Shown one piece after another: positions 7,821 through 16,017 of a stretch of DNA of 64,000 nt; position 1 is the first letter of the stretch, and every line of letters starts with the position of its first letter. The position numbers and the translations under genes are program-made. The stretch spans positions 1,798,001 to 1,862,000 of the forward strand of contig NZ_JABTEX010000001.1 in NCBI RefSeq assembly GCF_015711645.1, given 5' to 3'. The stretch comes from Planomonospora sp. ID82291. GTDB taxonomy: Bacteria; Actinomycetota; Actinomycetes; Streptosporangiales; Streptosporangiaceae. The notes below the pieces were generated by a model. The model made no database searches, was not told where the DNA came from, and worked only from the letters and a program-made list of their open reading frames with translations.

Positions 7821-8498
7821 ATGAGTCAGAGCAACGAGCAGCCCGCTTACCTCCGAATCGCGGATGACCTCCGCTCCCGGATTCAGGCCGGCGACCCGCC
7901 GCCGGGCGGCATGCTGGGTTCCGACGCCGTCCTTGTGCGGACGTATGGCGTTGCCAGGGGCACCGTTCGACAAGCGGTCGCCGAGCTGGAGCGTCTGGGC
8001 CTGGTAGTAAGCGAGATGGGCAGGGGACGGCGCGTCGTCGGTGGGACGTCCGGTGAGCCCCCTTCCCCCTCGACGCGGTACGAGACCGTAGCCGCGGCTC
8101 TGCGTCAGGACATCGCCAGTGGCAAGCTCTCACAGGGCAGTCAGCTCCCCCGAGAGGCAATGCTGGCTGAGCAGCACGGGGTGTCCAAGGGAACCGCACG
8201 CCAGGCGCTCCAGATGCTGGCCGCCGAAGGTCGGATCACAGCGGTTCACGGTAAGGGTTGGTTCGTTGGTGACGAGCAGGGCACGCTGACCCGGACTGAC
8301 GAGGTTGCGGAGTCCATCCGGAAAGCGATTCTTGCGGGAGACTTTCCGAGAGAATCGCGCATTCCCGGGGAATCCGTTCTTGCTGAGCAGTACGGCGTAG
8401 CACGAGTTACCGTAAGACGTGCCATAGCCCTGCTGGAAGCAGAGGGAATCGTAGAGAGCAGAAGAGGGGTCGGGCGAATCGTCACCCGCTCTCCTTAA
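7821..8498 (+). CDS. Regulator with three tandem GntR-type winged-helix domains
   Basis: Three GntR-type DNA-binding domains follow one another with no effector domain: about residues 8-70 (YGVARGTVRQAVAELERLGL), 86-149 (HGVSKGTARQALQMLAAEG) and 159-223 (YGVARVTVRRAIALLEAEG). Normal GntR proteins have one such domain plus a ligand-binding domain and dimerise. Here three DNA-reading heads are carried on one 225-aa chain. In AICEs and Streptomyces plasmids KorSA/TraR-type GntR proteins repress transfer and replication genes. A start at ATG 7821 is supported by a GGGAG site. The octamer array directly upstream comes in threes, so it may be the operator. This link is inferred. Confidence 0.88.
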   Translation: MSQSNEQPAYLRIADDLRSRIQAGDPPPGGMLGSDAVLVRTYGVARGTVRQAVAELERLGLVVSEMGRGRRVVGGTSGEPPSPSTRYETVAAALRQDIASGKLSQGSQLPREAMLAEQHGVSKGTARQALQMLAAEGRITAVHGKGWFVGDEQGTLTRTDEVAESIRKAILAGDFPRESRIPGESVLAEQYGVARVTVRRAIALLEAEGIVESRRGVGRIVTRSP

Positions 8499-8511
8499 TA
8501 AATGCTAGACC

Positions 8512-9450
8512 GTGGACCGCTCAACGAACAGGCAGGCTCCATTGAACGAGTCACAGACAACCATCCCGACCTTCACTGTCTCCGCAGCACGCGAAACTCT
8601 CGATGCAGCATGCCGGGAAGTCGGGCTCCACGCAGAAGACGCAATACTCCTCCGCCTAGGAGAGAACGCCATATTCCAGCTCTCAAGAGATAACGTGATC
8701 GTCAGAATTGCCCGTAGCGCCGAAGTCCTTCCCGATGCAAGGAAGGAAGTCGCCGTCGCCGAATGGCTGCGCGAGTCAGGCCTACCGGCGGCAGAGCCTG
8801 CGGACTATGAGCAGCCGCTAATGACCCGAGGTAGGCCGGTCACCTTCTGGCGCCTGATAGAAAATAACGGCGACAAGGCAAGCGTGAGAGACCTTGCCCG
8901 AATTCTCCGACGGCTCCACAGCCTTCCGGTCCCCCCGGAGATCCCTCTGCCCGAGTTCGACATCTTCGGCCGCGTTTCCGAGCGCATCGCTAACACAGAG
9001 GCACTCTCGGATCAGGACCATGAGTTCCTTACAGCCCGTCTCATCGAACTACGCGAGAAGTACGAGAGCCTCCGCTATCCACTGAGTCCGTGTGCGGTGC
9101 ATGGAGATGCCCATCAGCAGAATCTGATCGTTGCCCTCGACGGCAGGGTCTTGCTCATCGACTTCGAGCGGTTCGCCTTCGGTCCACCGGAAACGGATTT
9201 GGCAGTCACCGCGACAGAACGCCTCATCGGTTGGCACACTGCCGGAGAGTATGAGAGCTTCACCGACGCCTACGGCTTCGATATAATTTCCTGGGAAGGA
9301 TTCCCCATACTTCGCTCGATCAACGAGCTGAAAATGACCACTTGGCTCATGCAGAACGTCAATGAGAGCGAAAGGGTCGCCCAGGAGTTCAGGACGCGCT
9401 TCGCCTCCCTTCACGACGATGAGGCACCGCGCTCGTGGGCGCCGTTCTAG
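8512..9450 (+). CDS. Aminoglycoside phosphotransferase-like kinase
   Basis: The protein (up to 312 aa) has the APH/choline kinase fold signatures: an N-lobe lysine region, catalytic loop HGDAHQQNL with Asp199, and the metal-binding LIDFERF with Asp217. It could phosphorylate an antibiotic or another small hydroxylated metabolite; the substrate is unknown. The frame is open from GTG 8512, but TTG 8542 after AGGCAGG is an alternative start. It follows the triple-wHTH gene by 13 bases. The base composition is much poorer in GC than the chromosome, which points to a separate origin for this cargo. Its stop codon overlaps the stop of the convergent XRE/TPR gene in a shared CTAG. Confidence 0.8.
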   Translation: MDRSTNRQAPLNESQTTIPTFTVSAARETLDAACREVGLHAEDAILLRLGENAIFQLSRDNVIVRIARSAEVLPDARKEVAVAEWLRESGLPAAEPADYEQPLMTRGRPVTFWRLIENNGDKASVRDLARILRRLHSLPVPPEIPLPEFDIFGRVSERIANTEALSDQDHEFLTARLIELREKYESLRYPLSPCAVHGDAHQQNLIVALDGRVLLIDFERFAFGPPETDLAVTATERLIGWHTAGEYESFTDAYGFDIISWEGFPILRSINELKMTTWLMQNVNESERVAQEFRTRFASLHDDEAPRSWAPF

Positions 9451-10817
9451 GCGATTGACGGATACTTGCCGCTTACCAGTTCCCGAAAGCTCTCGACTTC
9501 GCGGTTTCCCCGGTATTCCTTCAGGTCGGCGCAGAGATCGGAGACGTATCGGAGGTAGCGCATCGACTTGAGAGAACCGGCAAGCTCAACAGCCTCGGCA
9601 GCCAAGGCAGCGGCTTGGCACGGCTCGCCCTGGTGGACGTACGTAGCAGCCTGCACCAGACGGATGAACGCGAGGGTGCGAGCGTAAACGGGATCGGTGA
9701 GTTCGAGGCAGCGGCCGACGAATTCTTGCGCGATAAGCGGTTTCCGTAGATCCCGGAAACAGTGCGCTCCCTCTCCCGCCAGTTCAGCGTCATCGAAGTA
9801 GCTGATCCACTCGGGATCGTCGGCAACGTTCCGGCTCTCGAAGAGCTTTTCAGCCTCGCGAAGTACTTGGGAGCATGCCGCATCGTCGCCGTTGCCCGCG
9901 TGGGCTCTCGCTTCCATGGCGAGAAAGCTCGCCATGGTGGTGCCGCTCGCAACTCCCTTCGAGCCCTCCTGCGCCGCCCTGGCAAGCTGTATCGCCTGCT
10001 GGAAGTTCCCCAGGTAGTTCGCCTGGTGGCTCATGTTGCCGAGTAGCCGTCCCCCGAGCATGCGATCACCCGCGGCTTGGGCGAGGCGGAGCGCCTGGAT
10101 CATGTAGCGCTGGGCAAGCCCGTGACGTCCCAGGTCGTAGGCCGTCCAGCCGAGAAGTTGAGCAACTTCGGCAGCAGCGGAGAACAGCTCTCGCCCAACG
10201 GATTCGGTGAACTTCCCTTCCAGGAGGGGGCTCACATCGCGGACGTAGTACTGCGCCAGGGCCGCGCGAGCATGTCCGCCGCCGAACTGGAAGTCCAGCT
10301 TCATGAAAAGCTGAGTGGTCATGCGAACGGCCCGGACATCGGACTCTCCCACATTGACCTGCATGCCGTTCCCCGCCGGCAGCGGTTCGGGTCTCGACAG
10401 CAGCCACGTCAGAAGTGGCTGCGTCCATGCAGAGGGCACCACGGCAGCCTCTACGGCAAGCGGATCGTCCACCAGATCCCTGCGGGTGAGCCCGAGTAGC
10501 CGGGAACCGACCTCGGGTACGGCATCGGCGTACTCAAGCCCCCGCTCCAGGGTCGTCGGTGTGAGCGTCCCGCCCATGCCGATGTCCTCCAGGGAGAACC
10601 TCACACCGGCTTTGCGGCTGAGCGCTTCCGCTATGAACTTCGCCGTCGCCGGCCGCGGCTGAACTCCGTCAAGCCAGCGCTTGACGTCCACGTGGGTACA
10701 CCGGAGGGTCACGCCCTCCTCTTGTGCAACGAGCTGGACCCTTGACGCGAGCCCCTTGTTCGAGCAGTCAGCCCGGCGCATGGCTTCGGCCAACACGAGG
10801 TTAGGCATCCGGGACAT
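9447..10817 (-). CDS. XRE-type regulator with TPR-like repeats
   Basis: A 456-aa protein has an N-terminal helix-turn-helix (about residues 5-70, ending in a WLDG segment). A long alpha-helical region with Ala/Leu/Arg-rich TPR-like hairpins fills the rest. This is the common actinobacterial layout of peptide- or signal-responding helix-turn-helix regulators. ATG 10817 follows GGAGG with five bases between; an ATG two codons earlier lacks this spacing. It is transcribed away from the large transfer operon, and the 325-bp gap before that operon carries inverted repeats that could be its operators. A role in keeping the element quiet is inferred from position. Confidence 0.78.
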   Translation of the reverse strand: MSRMPNLVLAEAMRRADCSNKGLASRVQLVAQEEGVTLRCTHVDVKRWLDGVQPRPATAKFIAEALSRKAGVRFSLEDIGMGGTLTPTTLERGLEYADAVPEVGSRLLGLTRRDLVDDPLAVEAAVVPSAWTQPLLTWLLSRPEPLPAGNGMQVNVGESDVRAVRMTTQLFMKLDFQFGGGHARAALAQYYVRDVSPLLEGKFTESVGRELFSAAAEVAQLLGWTAYDLGRHGLAQRYMIQALRLAQAAGDRMLGGRLLGNMSHQANYLGNFQQAIQLARAAQEGSKGVASGTTMASFLAMEARAHAGNGDDAACSQVLREAEKLFESRNVADDPEWISYFDDAELAGEGAHCFRDLRKPLIAQEFVGRCLELTDPVYARTLAFIRLVQAATYVHQGEPCQAAALAAEAVELAGSLKSMRYLRYVSDLCADLKEYRGNREVESFRELVSGKYPSIA

Positions 10818-10910
10818 TCTCACCTCCGATCATGCGGTCAAGGTCAGGATGACCCGCGTCAAGGCCGCTCGACCAGTTCTTCGCCGGAATCCATAGATCT
10901 TGTTCGTCCA

Positions 10911-11123
10911 GCTCAGGGGATAAATCACCCCCGAAAATCACCCCCTGAGCAACTGAGCACCCCCGCGATCACGCTGCCCTCAGCCCTTTGCCCTGCGGTT
11001 CTCTGGAGTCAGTCACAGAGACCAAGGCCCCGCACGGCGGAATCCCAAAGAAGCCAAGCCCCAAGCCTTGACTACCCGTGGCTATACATGTTCTATATCT
11101 CTTAGAACCTGTACAGCAGGTTC
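10911..11123. promoter_or_regulatory. Operator/promoter region of the AICE operon
   Basis: Within the 325-bp gap between the divergent XRE gene and the operon are two clear inverted repeats. One is GCTCAGGGG (10911-10919) with CCCCTGAGC (10942-10950), enclosing a repeated AAATCACCCC. The other is GAACCTG (11105-11111) with CAGGTTC (11117-11123). A -35-like TTGACT at 11068 is followed about 18 bases later by the AT-rich TCTATATC. The second repeat would overlap or follow the start of transcription, a usual place for a repressor. Confidence 0.5.
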
Positions 11124-11142
11124 CAGCCGAAAGGGCACTGCG

Positions 11143-11313
11143 ATGCTCCCCACCCCGAAGACCCGCCGTCTCGTCCCGTTCCTGCTCACGGTCTGCGCGC
11201 TGTTCTTCATCGTCCGCGACCCGGCCAAGGCCGCGGACGTCGCAACCACCGCTTTCAACGGCCTGATGACCGTGGCCGACGCCCTGGCCGCCTTCGCCGG
11301 CGCACTCGGCTGA
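11143..11313 (+). CDS. Small membrane protein opening the AICE operon
   Basis: The 56-aa product has a basic start (MLPTPKTRRL), one strong hydrophobic helix, and a second, Ala-rich weakly hydrophobic segment. A frame open from 11068 is in phase, but only ATG 11143 has a purine-rich site (AAAGG) before it. Such tiny proteins are common at the start of AICE operons and their function is unknown. Confidence 0.55.
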   Translation: MLPTPKTRRLVPFLLTVCALFFIVRDPAKAADVATTAFNGLMTVADALAAFAGALG

Positions 11314-11352
11314 CCCCCCTCACCCCAGCTCACCGACAAGGAGGAACCCGAG

Positions 11353-11523
11353 ATGGGCAAGAAGACCGACTTCGCCGTGTACACGACCAATCACAACGCC
11401 GCGTTCACGATGTCCTACACCTGCCACTGCGGACAGCAGGTCATCGGCTACGGCGACGACTCCCAGGGCCTTTTCACCGGCACCTGCGGCAAGGGGCACT
11501 CCACGACCGTGATGGCGAGCTGA
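11353..11523 (+). CDS. Small Cys/His protein of the AICE
   Basis: A 56-aa protein has a possible metal site: CHC near residue 24 and CGKGH near residue 46. It has an excellent ribosome site (GGAGG) before ATG 11353. No family is recognised. It resembles the short mobile-element transfer proteins often found in this position, but that is only by position and size. Confidence 0.6.
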   Translation: MGKKTDFAVYTTNHNAAFTMSYTCHCGQQVIGYGDDSQGLFTGTCGKGHSTTVMAS

Positions 11524-11636
11524 GGCCACGTCCGGAGCACCAGCTCCGAACTTCTCCGCCCAGCACCACCGGGACGGCCCCCTGAATCCGCCAAGACCCA
11601 GGACCGCCCCCTCGACTCCCGAAGGAGCCCACCCAC

Positions 11637-12011
11637 ATGACCCGCCCTCTGCGGACCCTCTCTCTTCTCCCCACCCCCAGCGGAAGCCCGGTCCGTCCCG
11701 AGCGCCACCACCTGGCCCGGCGCGGGACGGACGAGATCACCGACCTGTGCAACGACCTGATCGACGCCGCCCCCGCGTGCAAGACCACCGACGCGGACCT
11801 GTTCACCGGCCCCGACGCCTTCACCGACGAGCCCGAGCCCGCCCGGCTGGCCCGCGAGGAGCAGGCCAAGGCCATCTGCGCCGGCTGCCCGGCGCGTGCC
11901 GCGTGCCTGGCCTACGCCCTGGCCATCCGCCCCACCGACGGCGTGTGGGCCGGTTTCACCGCCACCGAGGTCCTGCACCTGGCCACCGACGCGGACCGCG
12001 AGGTGGCGTGA
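11637..12011 (+). CDS. WhiB-like iron-sulfur transcription factor
   Basis: The 124-aa protein has the WhiB cysteine pattern: Cys48, then Cys81, Cys84 and Cys90 (CAGCPARAAC), which bind a [4Fe-4S] cluster. The GVWAGF turn differs by one residue from the usual GVWGG. WhiB-like proteins act by binding region 4 of the main sigma factor and change promoter choice in response to redox or nitric oxide. Copies on mobile elements and phages can alter host or element expression. Its stop overlaps the start of the next gene. Confidence 0.88.
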   Translation: MTRPLRTLSLLPTPSGSPVRPERHHLARRGTDEITDLCNDLIDAAPACKTTDADLFTGPDAFTDEPEPARLAREEQAKAICAGCPARAACLAYALAIRPTDGVWAGFTATEVLHLATDADREVA

Positions 12012-12181
12012 TGGCCCGCTTCCGCTGCTTCGACTGCGGTTCCCGCTCGTGCAACGCCCTCGGCTGCCGCCGCTGCGGCACCACCACCGGCCGCACCGCG
12101 CAGAGCTGCCCGATCCACGGCGCCCGCTGCGTCCGCGCCTGCCGGACCTGCCGCCGCCTGGCCCGCTCCGTCTCCTGCTGA
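12011..12181 (+). CDS. Small Cys-rich protein, probably zinc-binding
   Basis: A 56-aa, very basic protein has ten cysteines in pairs (CFDC, CRRC, CRTC and others). It is coupled to the WhiB-like gene by a TGATG overlap. The cysteine pairs suggest two small zinc ribbons. Function unknown. Confidence 0.6.
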   Translation: MARFRCFDCGSRSCNALGCRRCGTTTGRTAQSCPIHGARCVRACRTCRRLARSVSC

Positions 12182-12197
12182 TCCCGAGGTGATCCCC

Positions 12198-12656
12198 ATG
12201 ACCCCGACCGCCGACCTGGCCGCGTTCGCCGCGGTCTTCGCGGCCCTGTTCGCCGCCCACTCCGTGGGCGACCACTGGATCCAGACCCACCACCAGGCGT
12301 GCGCCAAGGGCGCGCCCACCACCGCCGGACGGCTGGCCTGCCTGCGCCACGTCGCCACCCTCACCGCGACCAAGGCCGCCGCGCTGGCCGCCCTCGCCGC
12401 GGCCACCGGCCTGGCCTTCTCCCTACTGCCGCTGGCCTTCGGGCTCGCGGCGGACGCGCTCTCGCACTACTGGGCCGACCGGCGGACCACCCTCGCCGCC
12501 CTGGCCGAGCGAATCGGCAAGGGCGACTTTTACCGACTGGGCAGCCCGCGGCCCGGCTACGACGACGCGGTGCACCTGGGCACCGGCGCCTACGCCCTCG
12601 ACCAGTCCTTCCACCACCTGTTCCTGTTCGCCGCCGCCCTCATCATCACCGCCTGA
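12198..12656 (+). CDS. DUF3307-like membrane protein
   Basis: This 152-aa protein is hydrophobic, with three or four helices and the motif HSVGDHWIQT near residue 22. A second conserved stretch is LSHYWADRRTTL. This pattern fits the DUF3307 family, whose role is unknown. ATG 12198 follows GAGGTGA and is preferred to the in-frame GTG at 12189. It sits in the operon between regulators and transfer genes. Confidence 0.6.
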   Translation: MTPTADLAAFAAVFAALFAAHSVGDHWIQTHHQACAKGAPTTAGRLACLRHVATLTATKAAALAALAAATGLAFSLLPLAFGLAADALSHYWADRRTTLAALAERIGKGDFYRLGSPRPGYDDAVHLGTGAYALDQSFHHLFLFAAALIITA

Positions 12657-12677
12657 CCAGCAAGGAGACCCCCGACC

Positions 12678-13604
12678 ATGAGCACCGCCACCGAGCGGAC
12701 GCTGTCCGCTCCGAGCACCGGCCCCGTCGTCTTCGACCTGACCATGGCCTCCGGCCTGATCGACGTCACCGCCGACGACACCGACCGCGCCGAGATCACC
12801 CTGACCACCGACGCCCCCGCCGACAGCCCCGCCGGCCACGCCATCGCCGCCGCCACCCTGCACACCGACGCCCGCACGGTCACCGCCCGCGTCCCCGTCC
12901 CCGAGCACGACGGCGTGACCATCATCAGCGGCACCCGCGGCGGGCACACCGTCATCTCCGGCACCGTCAACACCGGGATCATCGTCACCGGAAGCGGCAC
13001 GATCCACGTCTCCGGCTCCGTCATCAGCGGCGACGGCATCGTCAACCTCTCCGGCGGCACCGCCACCCCCGGCGTGCGCGCCACGGTCCGGCTGCCGCGC
13101 GGCTCCGCGCTGCGGATCGACACCAAGACCGCCCGCGTCACCACCCGCGGCGACCTGGAGTCGATCGACTTCACCGCCGTCTCCGGCGACCTGGACGCCG
13201 CCGAGTGCGGCAAGCTCACCGCCTCCACCACCTCGGGGAACGTGCGCGCCGAGTTCGCCGACGGCGCGGCCGTGCGCACCGTCTCCGGCGACATCCACCT
13301 GGGCCGCACCGAGACCGCCGTCCTGTCCTCCACCTCCGGAGACCTCCACATCGGTGACTTCGGCGGATCGGCCCGGCTGACCACCGTCTCCGGCGACATC
13401 ACCGTCCACGCCACCGAGCCCGGCCACATCACCGCCTCGGCCACCTCCGGCGACATCACCGTCACCGCCCCCGCCGACCTGGCCGCCGGCACCGGCGAAG
13501 GCGCGCTGACCGTGGACGCCCGCTCGATCTCCGGGACCGTGCGTACCCCCCGCCCCCCGTCCACCCCGACCCGGCCGCGCCGCCCCCGCCGCGGCGACCG
13601 CTGA
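12678..13604 (+). CDS. DUF4097-type beta-helix protein
   Basis: The 308-aa protein is built of short repeated beta strands with Gly-Asp turns (VSGDLDA, TSGNVRA, VSGDIHL, TSGDLHI, VSGDITV, TSGDITV), the signature of DUF4097 adhesin-like right-handed beta helices. There is no signal peptide, so it is probably cytoplasmic. The tail is basic (RPRRPRRGDR). Relatives are common on actinobacterial chromosomes and plasmids; no biochemical role is established. Confidence 0.75.
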   Translation: MSTATERTLSAPSTGPVVFDLTMASGLIDVTADDTDRAEITLTTDAPADSPAGHAIAAATLHTDARTVTARVPVPEHDGVTIISGTRGGHTVISGTVNTGIIVTGSGTIHVSGSVISGDGIVNLSGGTATPGVRATVRLPRGSALRIDTKTARVTTRGDLESIDFTAVSGDLDAAECGKLTASTTSGNVRAEFADGAAVRTVSGDIHLGRTETAVLSSTSGDLHIGDFGGSARLTTVSGDITVHATEPGHITASATSGDITVTAPADLAAGTGEGALTVDARSISGTVRTPRPPSTPTRPRRPRRGDR

Positions 13605-13622
13605 AGCAAGCAGGAGCCTGCG

Positions 13623-14699
13623 ATGAACGAGACCCCCCGCACCTACACCCACCCCGACGTCCTGACCAGCGGCATCCGCGACGGCTGGGCCGACCCGACC
13701 ACCGACCCGGCCCGCATCGACTGGGCTCCCCGGCAGGCCGCCGCGCTCATCCCGTTCGCCGTGGTGGACGGCCGCCCGGTCAACCCGTGCGAGAAGACCG
13801 GCATCCGCTACGGCCGCAACGAGCTGGGCCACTGGGGCGAGCAGGTCTGCGCCGACGCCATCGTGACCGCCACCGACGAGCACGGCCACCGGTGGCTGCT
13901 CATGGTCGAGCGCGGCGACGGCCACGGCTGGGCGCTGCCCGGCGGCACAGTGGACCCCGGCGAGGACCCCGCCGACGCCGCGGCCCGCGAGCTGGGCGAG
14001 GAGACCGGCCTGCACTGGGGCGATGGCCGCAGCTTCCGCCCGCTGCCGGCCCGGTACGTGCCCGACCCCCGCGCCAGCGACGAGGCGTGGATGGTGACCG
14101 TGCCCGCCCGCTGCGACCTGGGGACCGTCGCCCGCGTCAACCTGCCCGCCGTACAGGGCGCCGACGACGCCAAGCGTGCCGCGTGGGTGCGCGCCGACAG
14201 CTACCCCACCCTGACCGGCTACCTGGCCACGATGTACGGCGGGCGCGTGTTCGCCGCCCACACCGGCCTGCTGCGCGAGGTTCTGACCGCCGCCACGCAC
14301 ACCACGCCCGAGGTCGTCGTCATCTCCTTCGGCTACGGCCACGCCGCCCCGCCGAGAGCCGATCACACCCTCGACGTGCGCAACGCGCTGCGCAACCCGC
14401 ATCACGACCCGGCCATGCGGTACCGCACCGGCCTGGACGAGATCGTGCGCGAGCACGTCCTGACCACCCCGGGCGCCGCTGACGTCCTGCGCCACCTGAC
14501 CGTCCTGGCGGTCAAGCTCCTGCCCCAGACGCCCACCGGCCAGCCCGTGCGCATCGCCATCGGGTGCGTGGGCGGACGGCACCGCTCGGTCGCACTGGCC
14601 GAAGCCCTGGCCACCGCGCTGGACCACCTCGACATCAACGTCGCCGCCGAGCACCGCGACATCACCAAGCCCCTCCTGCCGAAGGGAGTCCACCGATGA
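13623..14699 (+). CDS. NUDIX hydrolase fused to a RapZ C-terminal-like domain
   Basis: The 358-aa protein has two parts. Residues about 80-200 form a NUDIX domain with a complete box, GGTVDPGEDPADAAARELGE at 107-126, closed by Glu127-Thr-Gly. Residues about 230-350 match the C-terminal domain of RapZ/YvcJ, with ISFGYGHAAPPRADHTLDVR, then RYRTGLDEIV and IGCVGGRHRSVALAEALA. The RapZ C-terminal domain binds small RNA and signals in amino-sugar control; the RapZ kinase domain is absent here. In the AICE pSAM2, the transfer immunity factor Pif is a NUDIX protein, so an entry-exclusion role is a reasonable inference. It is coupled to the next gene by an ATGA overlap. Confidence 0.8.
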   Translation: MNETPRTYTHPDVLTSGIRDGWADPTTDPARIDWAPRQAAALIPFAVVDGRPVNPCEKTGIRYGRNELGHWGEQVCADAIVTATDEHGHRWLLMVERGDGHGWALPGGTVDPGEDPADAAARELGEETGLHWGDGRSFRPLPARYVPDPRASDEAWMVTVPARCDLGTVARVNLPAVQGADDAKRAAWVRADSYPTLTGYLATMYGGRVFAAHTGLLREVLTAATHTTPEVVVISFGYGHAAPPRADHTLDVRNALRNPHHDPAMRYRTGLDEIVREHVLTTPGAADVLRHLTVLAVKLLPQTPTGQPVRIAIGCVGGRHRSVALAEALATALDHLDINVAAEHRDITKPLLPKGVHR

Positions 14700-14848
14700 G
14701 CCGCATCATCCCCGCCAAGGCGTGCCCGCGCTGCCGCACCCGCCTGGACGGCGGCCCGGTGCTGTTCCACTGCATCACCTGCCGCCGCGCCGTCTACGCC
14801 GCCGACCTGCCCACCGAGACCACCGTCCCCGTGAGGAGGGCCGCGTGA
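14696..14848 (+). CDS. Small zinc-ribbon protein
   Basis: A 50-aa product has two Cys pairs (CPRC near residue 10 and CITC near residue 26) in the spacing of a zinc ribbon. It overlaps the gene before it and the gene after it by ATGA and TGATG, so it is certainly part of the operon. Function unknown. Confidence 0.6.
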   Translation: MSRIIPAKACPRCRTRLDGGPVLFHCITCRRAVYAADLPTETTVPVRRAA

Positions 14849-16017
14849 TGACCGCTGAATCCCCGTCCCTGACCGGCCCCCGTGCCCTGACCGAGGGCGA
14901 GCAGGCCGCCGTAGCGGTCACCACCGGCGCCGTGGGCGTGCTCGGACTGCTCGGCTTCGTCAACAGCTTCGACGGCGTCGCCGACGCCGCCGCCCCGACC
15001 TTCGGCGCCCTGGCCTGGACCGTCCCCCTCGGCATCGACCTGGGCATCGCGGTCTTCTCCGCCCTGGACATCGTGCTCGCCCGCCTCGACATGCGGGTGC
15101 GGTGGCTGCGGTTCATCCCCTGGGCGCTGACCGGCGCCACCATCTACCTCAACATCTCTCCCTACCTGGACACCCCGACCGGCGTGAACTGGTTCGGCAT
15201 CGTCTCTCACGCGCTGCTGCCCATGCTGTGGGTGGTGGCCGTGGAAGTCGGCGCGCACGTGCTGCGCAAGCGCGCCGGCCTGGCCAACCCCGAGCGCATG
15301 GAGCGCATCCGCGCCTCCCGCTGGCTGCTGGCCACCCCTTCGACGTTCGCCCTGTGGCGCCGCATGGTGCTGTGGGAGGTCCGCTCCTACCCGGTGGCGC
15401 TGGAGCGCGAGAAAGAGCGCGTGCTGGCCCGCACCGACCTTCAGGACCGGTACGGACGGCTGTGGCGCTTCAAGGCCACCCGCCGCGAGCGCGCCCTGTA
15501 CCGGCTCGGTGAGCTGGCCCCGGCCGACGCCCCGATCCACACCCCTGCTGACGCCGCCGCCCTTCACGTGGAGACCGTCCGCCTCGACCCGCCCGCCCCG
15601 GTATCCGCCGACGCCGACCGTCCGGCACTGCCGCCCGCCCCGCGCAAGCGGACCGCCGTCCCGGCTGCCTCGACCGGCCGCCGGACCGCCACCAAGCGGA
15701 CCGCGCCGCCGGACGTGGACGACCTCATGCCGATCGGCCGGACCGTGGCCGCCGACCTGACCGCCCAAGGGCTGACCGTCACCCGTGACCGGCTGATCGC
15801 CGCCATCCGAGCGAGCGGACAGTCCATCTCCACCGACCGCGCCGCCGCGCTGCTGGCCCGACTGCGCACCGACGACCCCGAGCACACCGACGAGACGCGG
15901 TCCGACCGCACATCGTCGCAGATCCGTCCCGTACGGGACGCGGCCCCCAGTCGCCAAACCGAAGCCGCGCCCCGCAACCCCGCACCCATCAACGGCAACG
16001 AGGTGACCTCATCATGA
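14848..16017 (+). CDS. DUF2637 membrane protein (Spd-like transfer protein)
   Basis: A 389-aa protein has four membrane helices in the first 150 residues, followed by a basic region and a disordered Pro/Arg/Thr-rich tail with a winged-helix-like segment near residues 300-350. DUF2637 proteins are found on most AICEs and Streptomyces conjugative plasmids beside TraB. They are thought to help intramycelial spread, the Spd function. The start overlaps the preceding stop, and the end overlaps traB by ATGA. Confidence 0.75.
   Translation: MTAESPSLTGPRALTEGEQAAVAVTTGAVGVLGLLGFVNSFDGVADAAAPTFGALAWTVPLGIDLGIAVFSALDIVLARLDMRVRWLRFIPWALTGATIYLNISPYLDTPTGVNWFGIVSHALLPMLWVVAVEVGAHVLRKRAGLANPERMERIRASRWLLATPSTFALWRRMVLWEVRSYPVALEREKERVLARTDLQDRYGRLWRFKATRRERALYRLGELAPADAPIHTPADAAALHVETVRLDPPAPVSADADRPALPPAPRKRTAVPAASTGRRTATKRTAPPDVDDLMPIGRTVAADLTAQGLTVTRDRLIAAIRASGQSISTDRAAALLARLRTDDPEHTDETRSDRTSSQIRPVRDAAPSRQTEAAPRNPAPINGNEVTSS

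Noticed and set aside
11448-15957. Several long reverse-strand frames across the AICE operon (for example 12423-14693)
   Set aside because: They are Gly/Val-rich shadows caused by high GC at third positions of the coupled plus-strand genes, and show no motifs.
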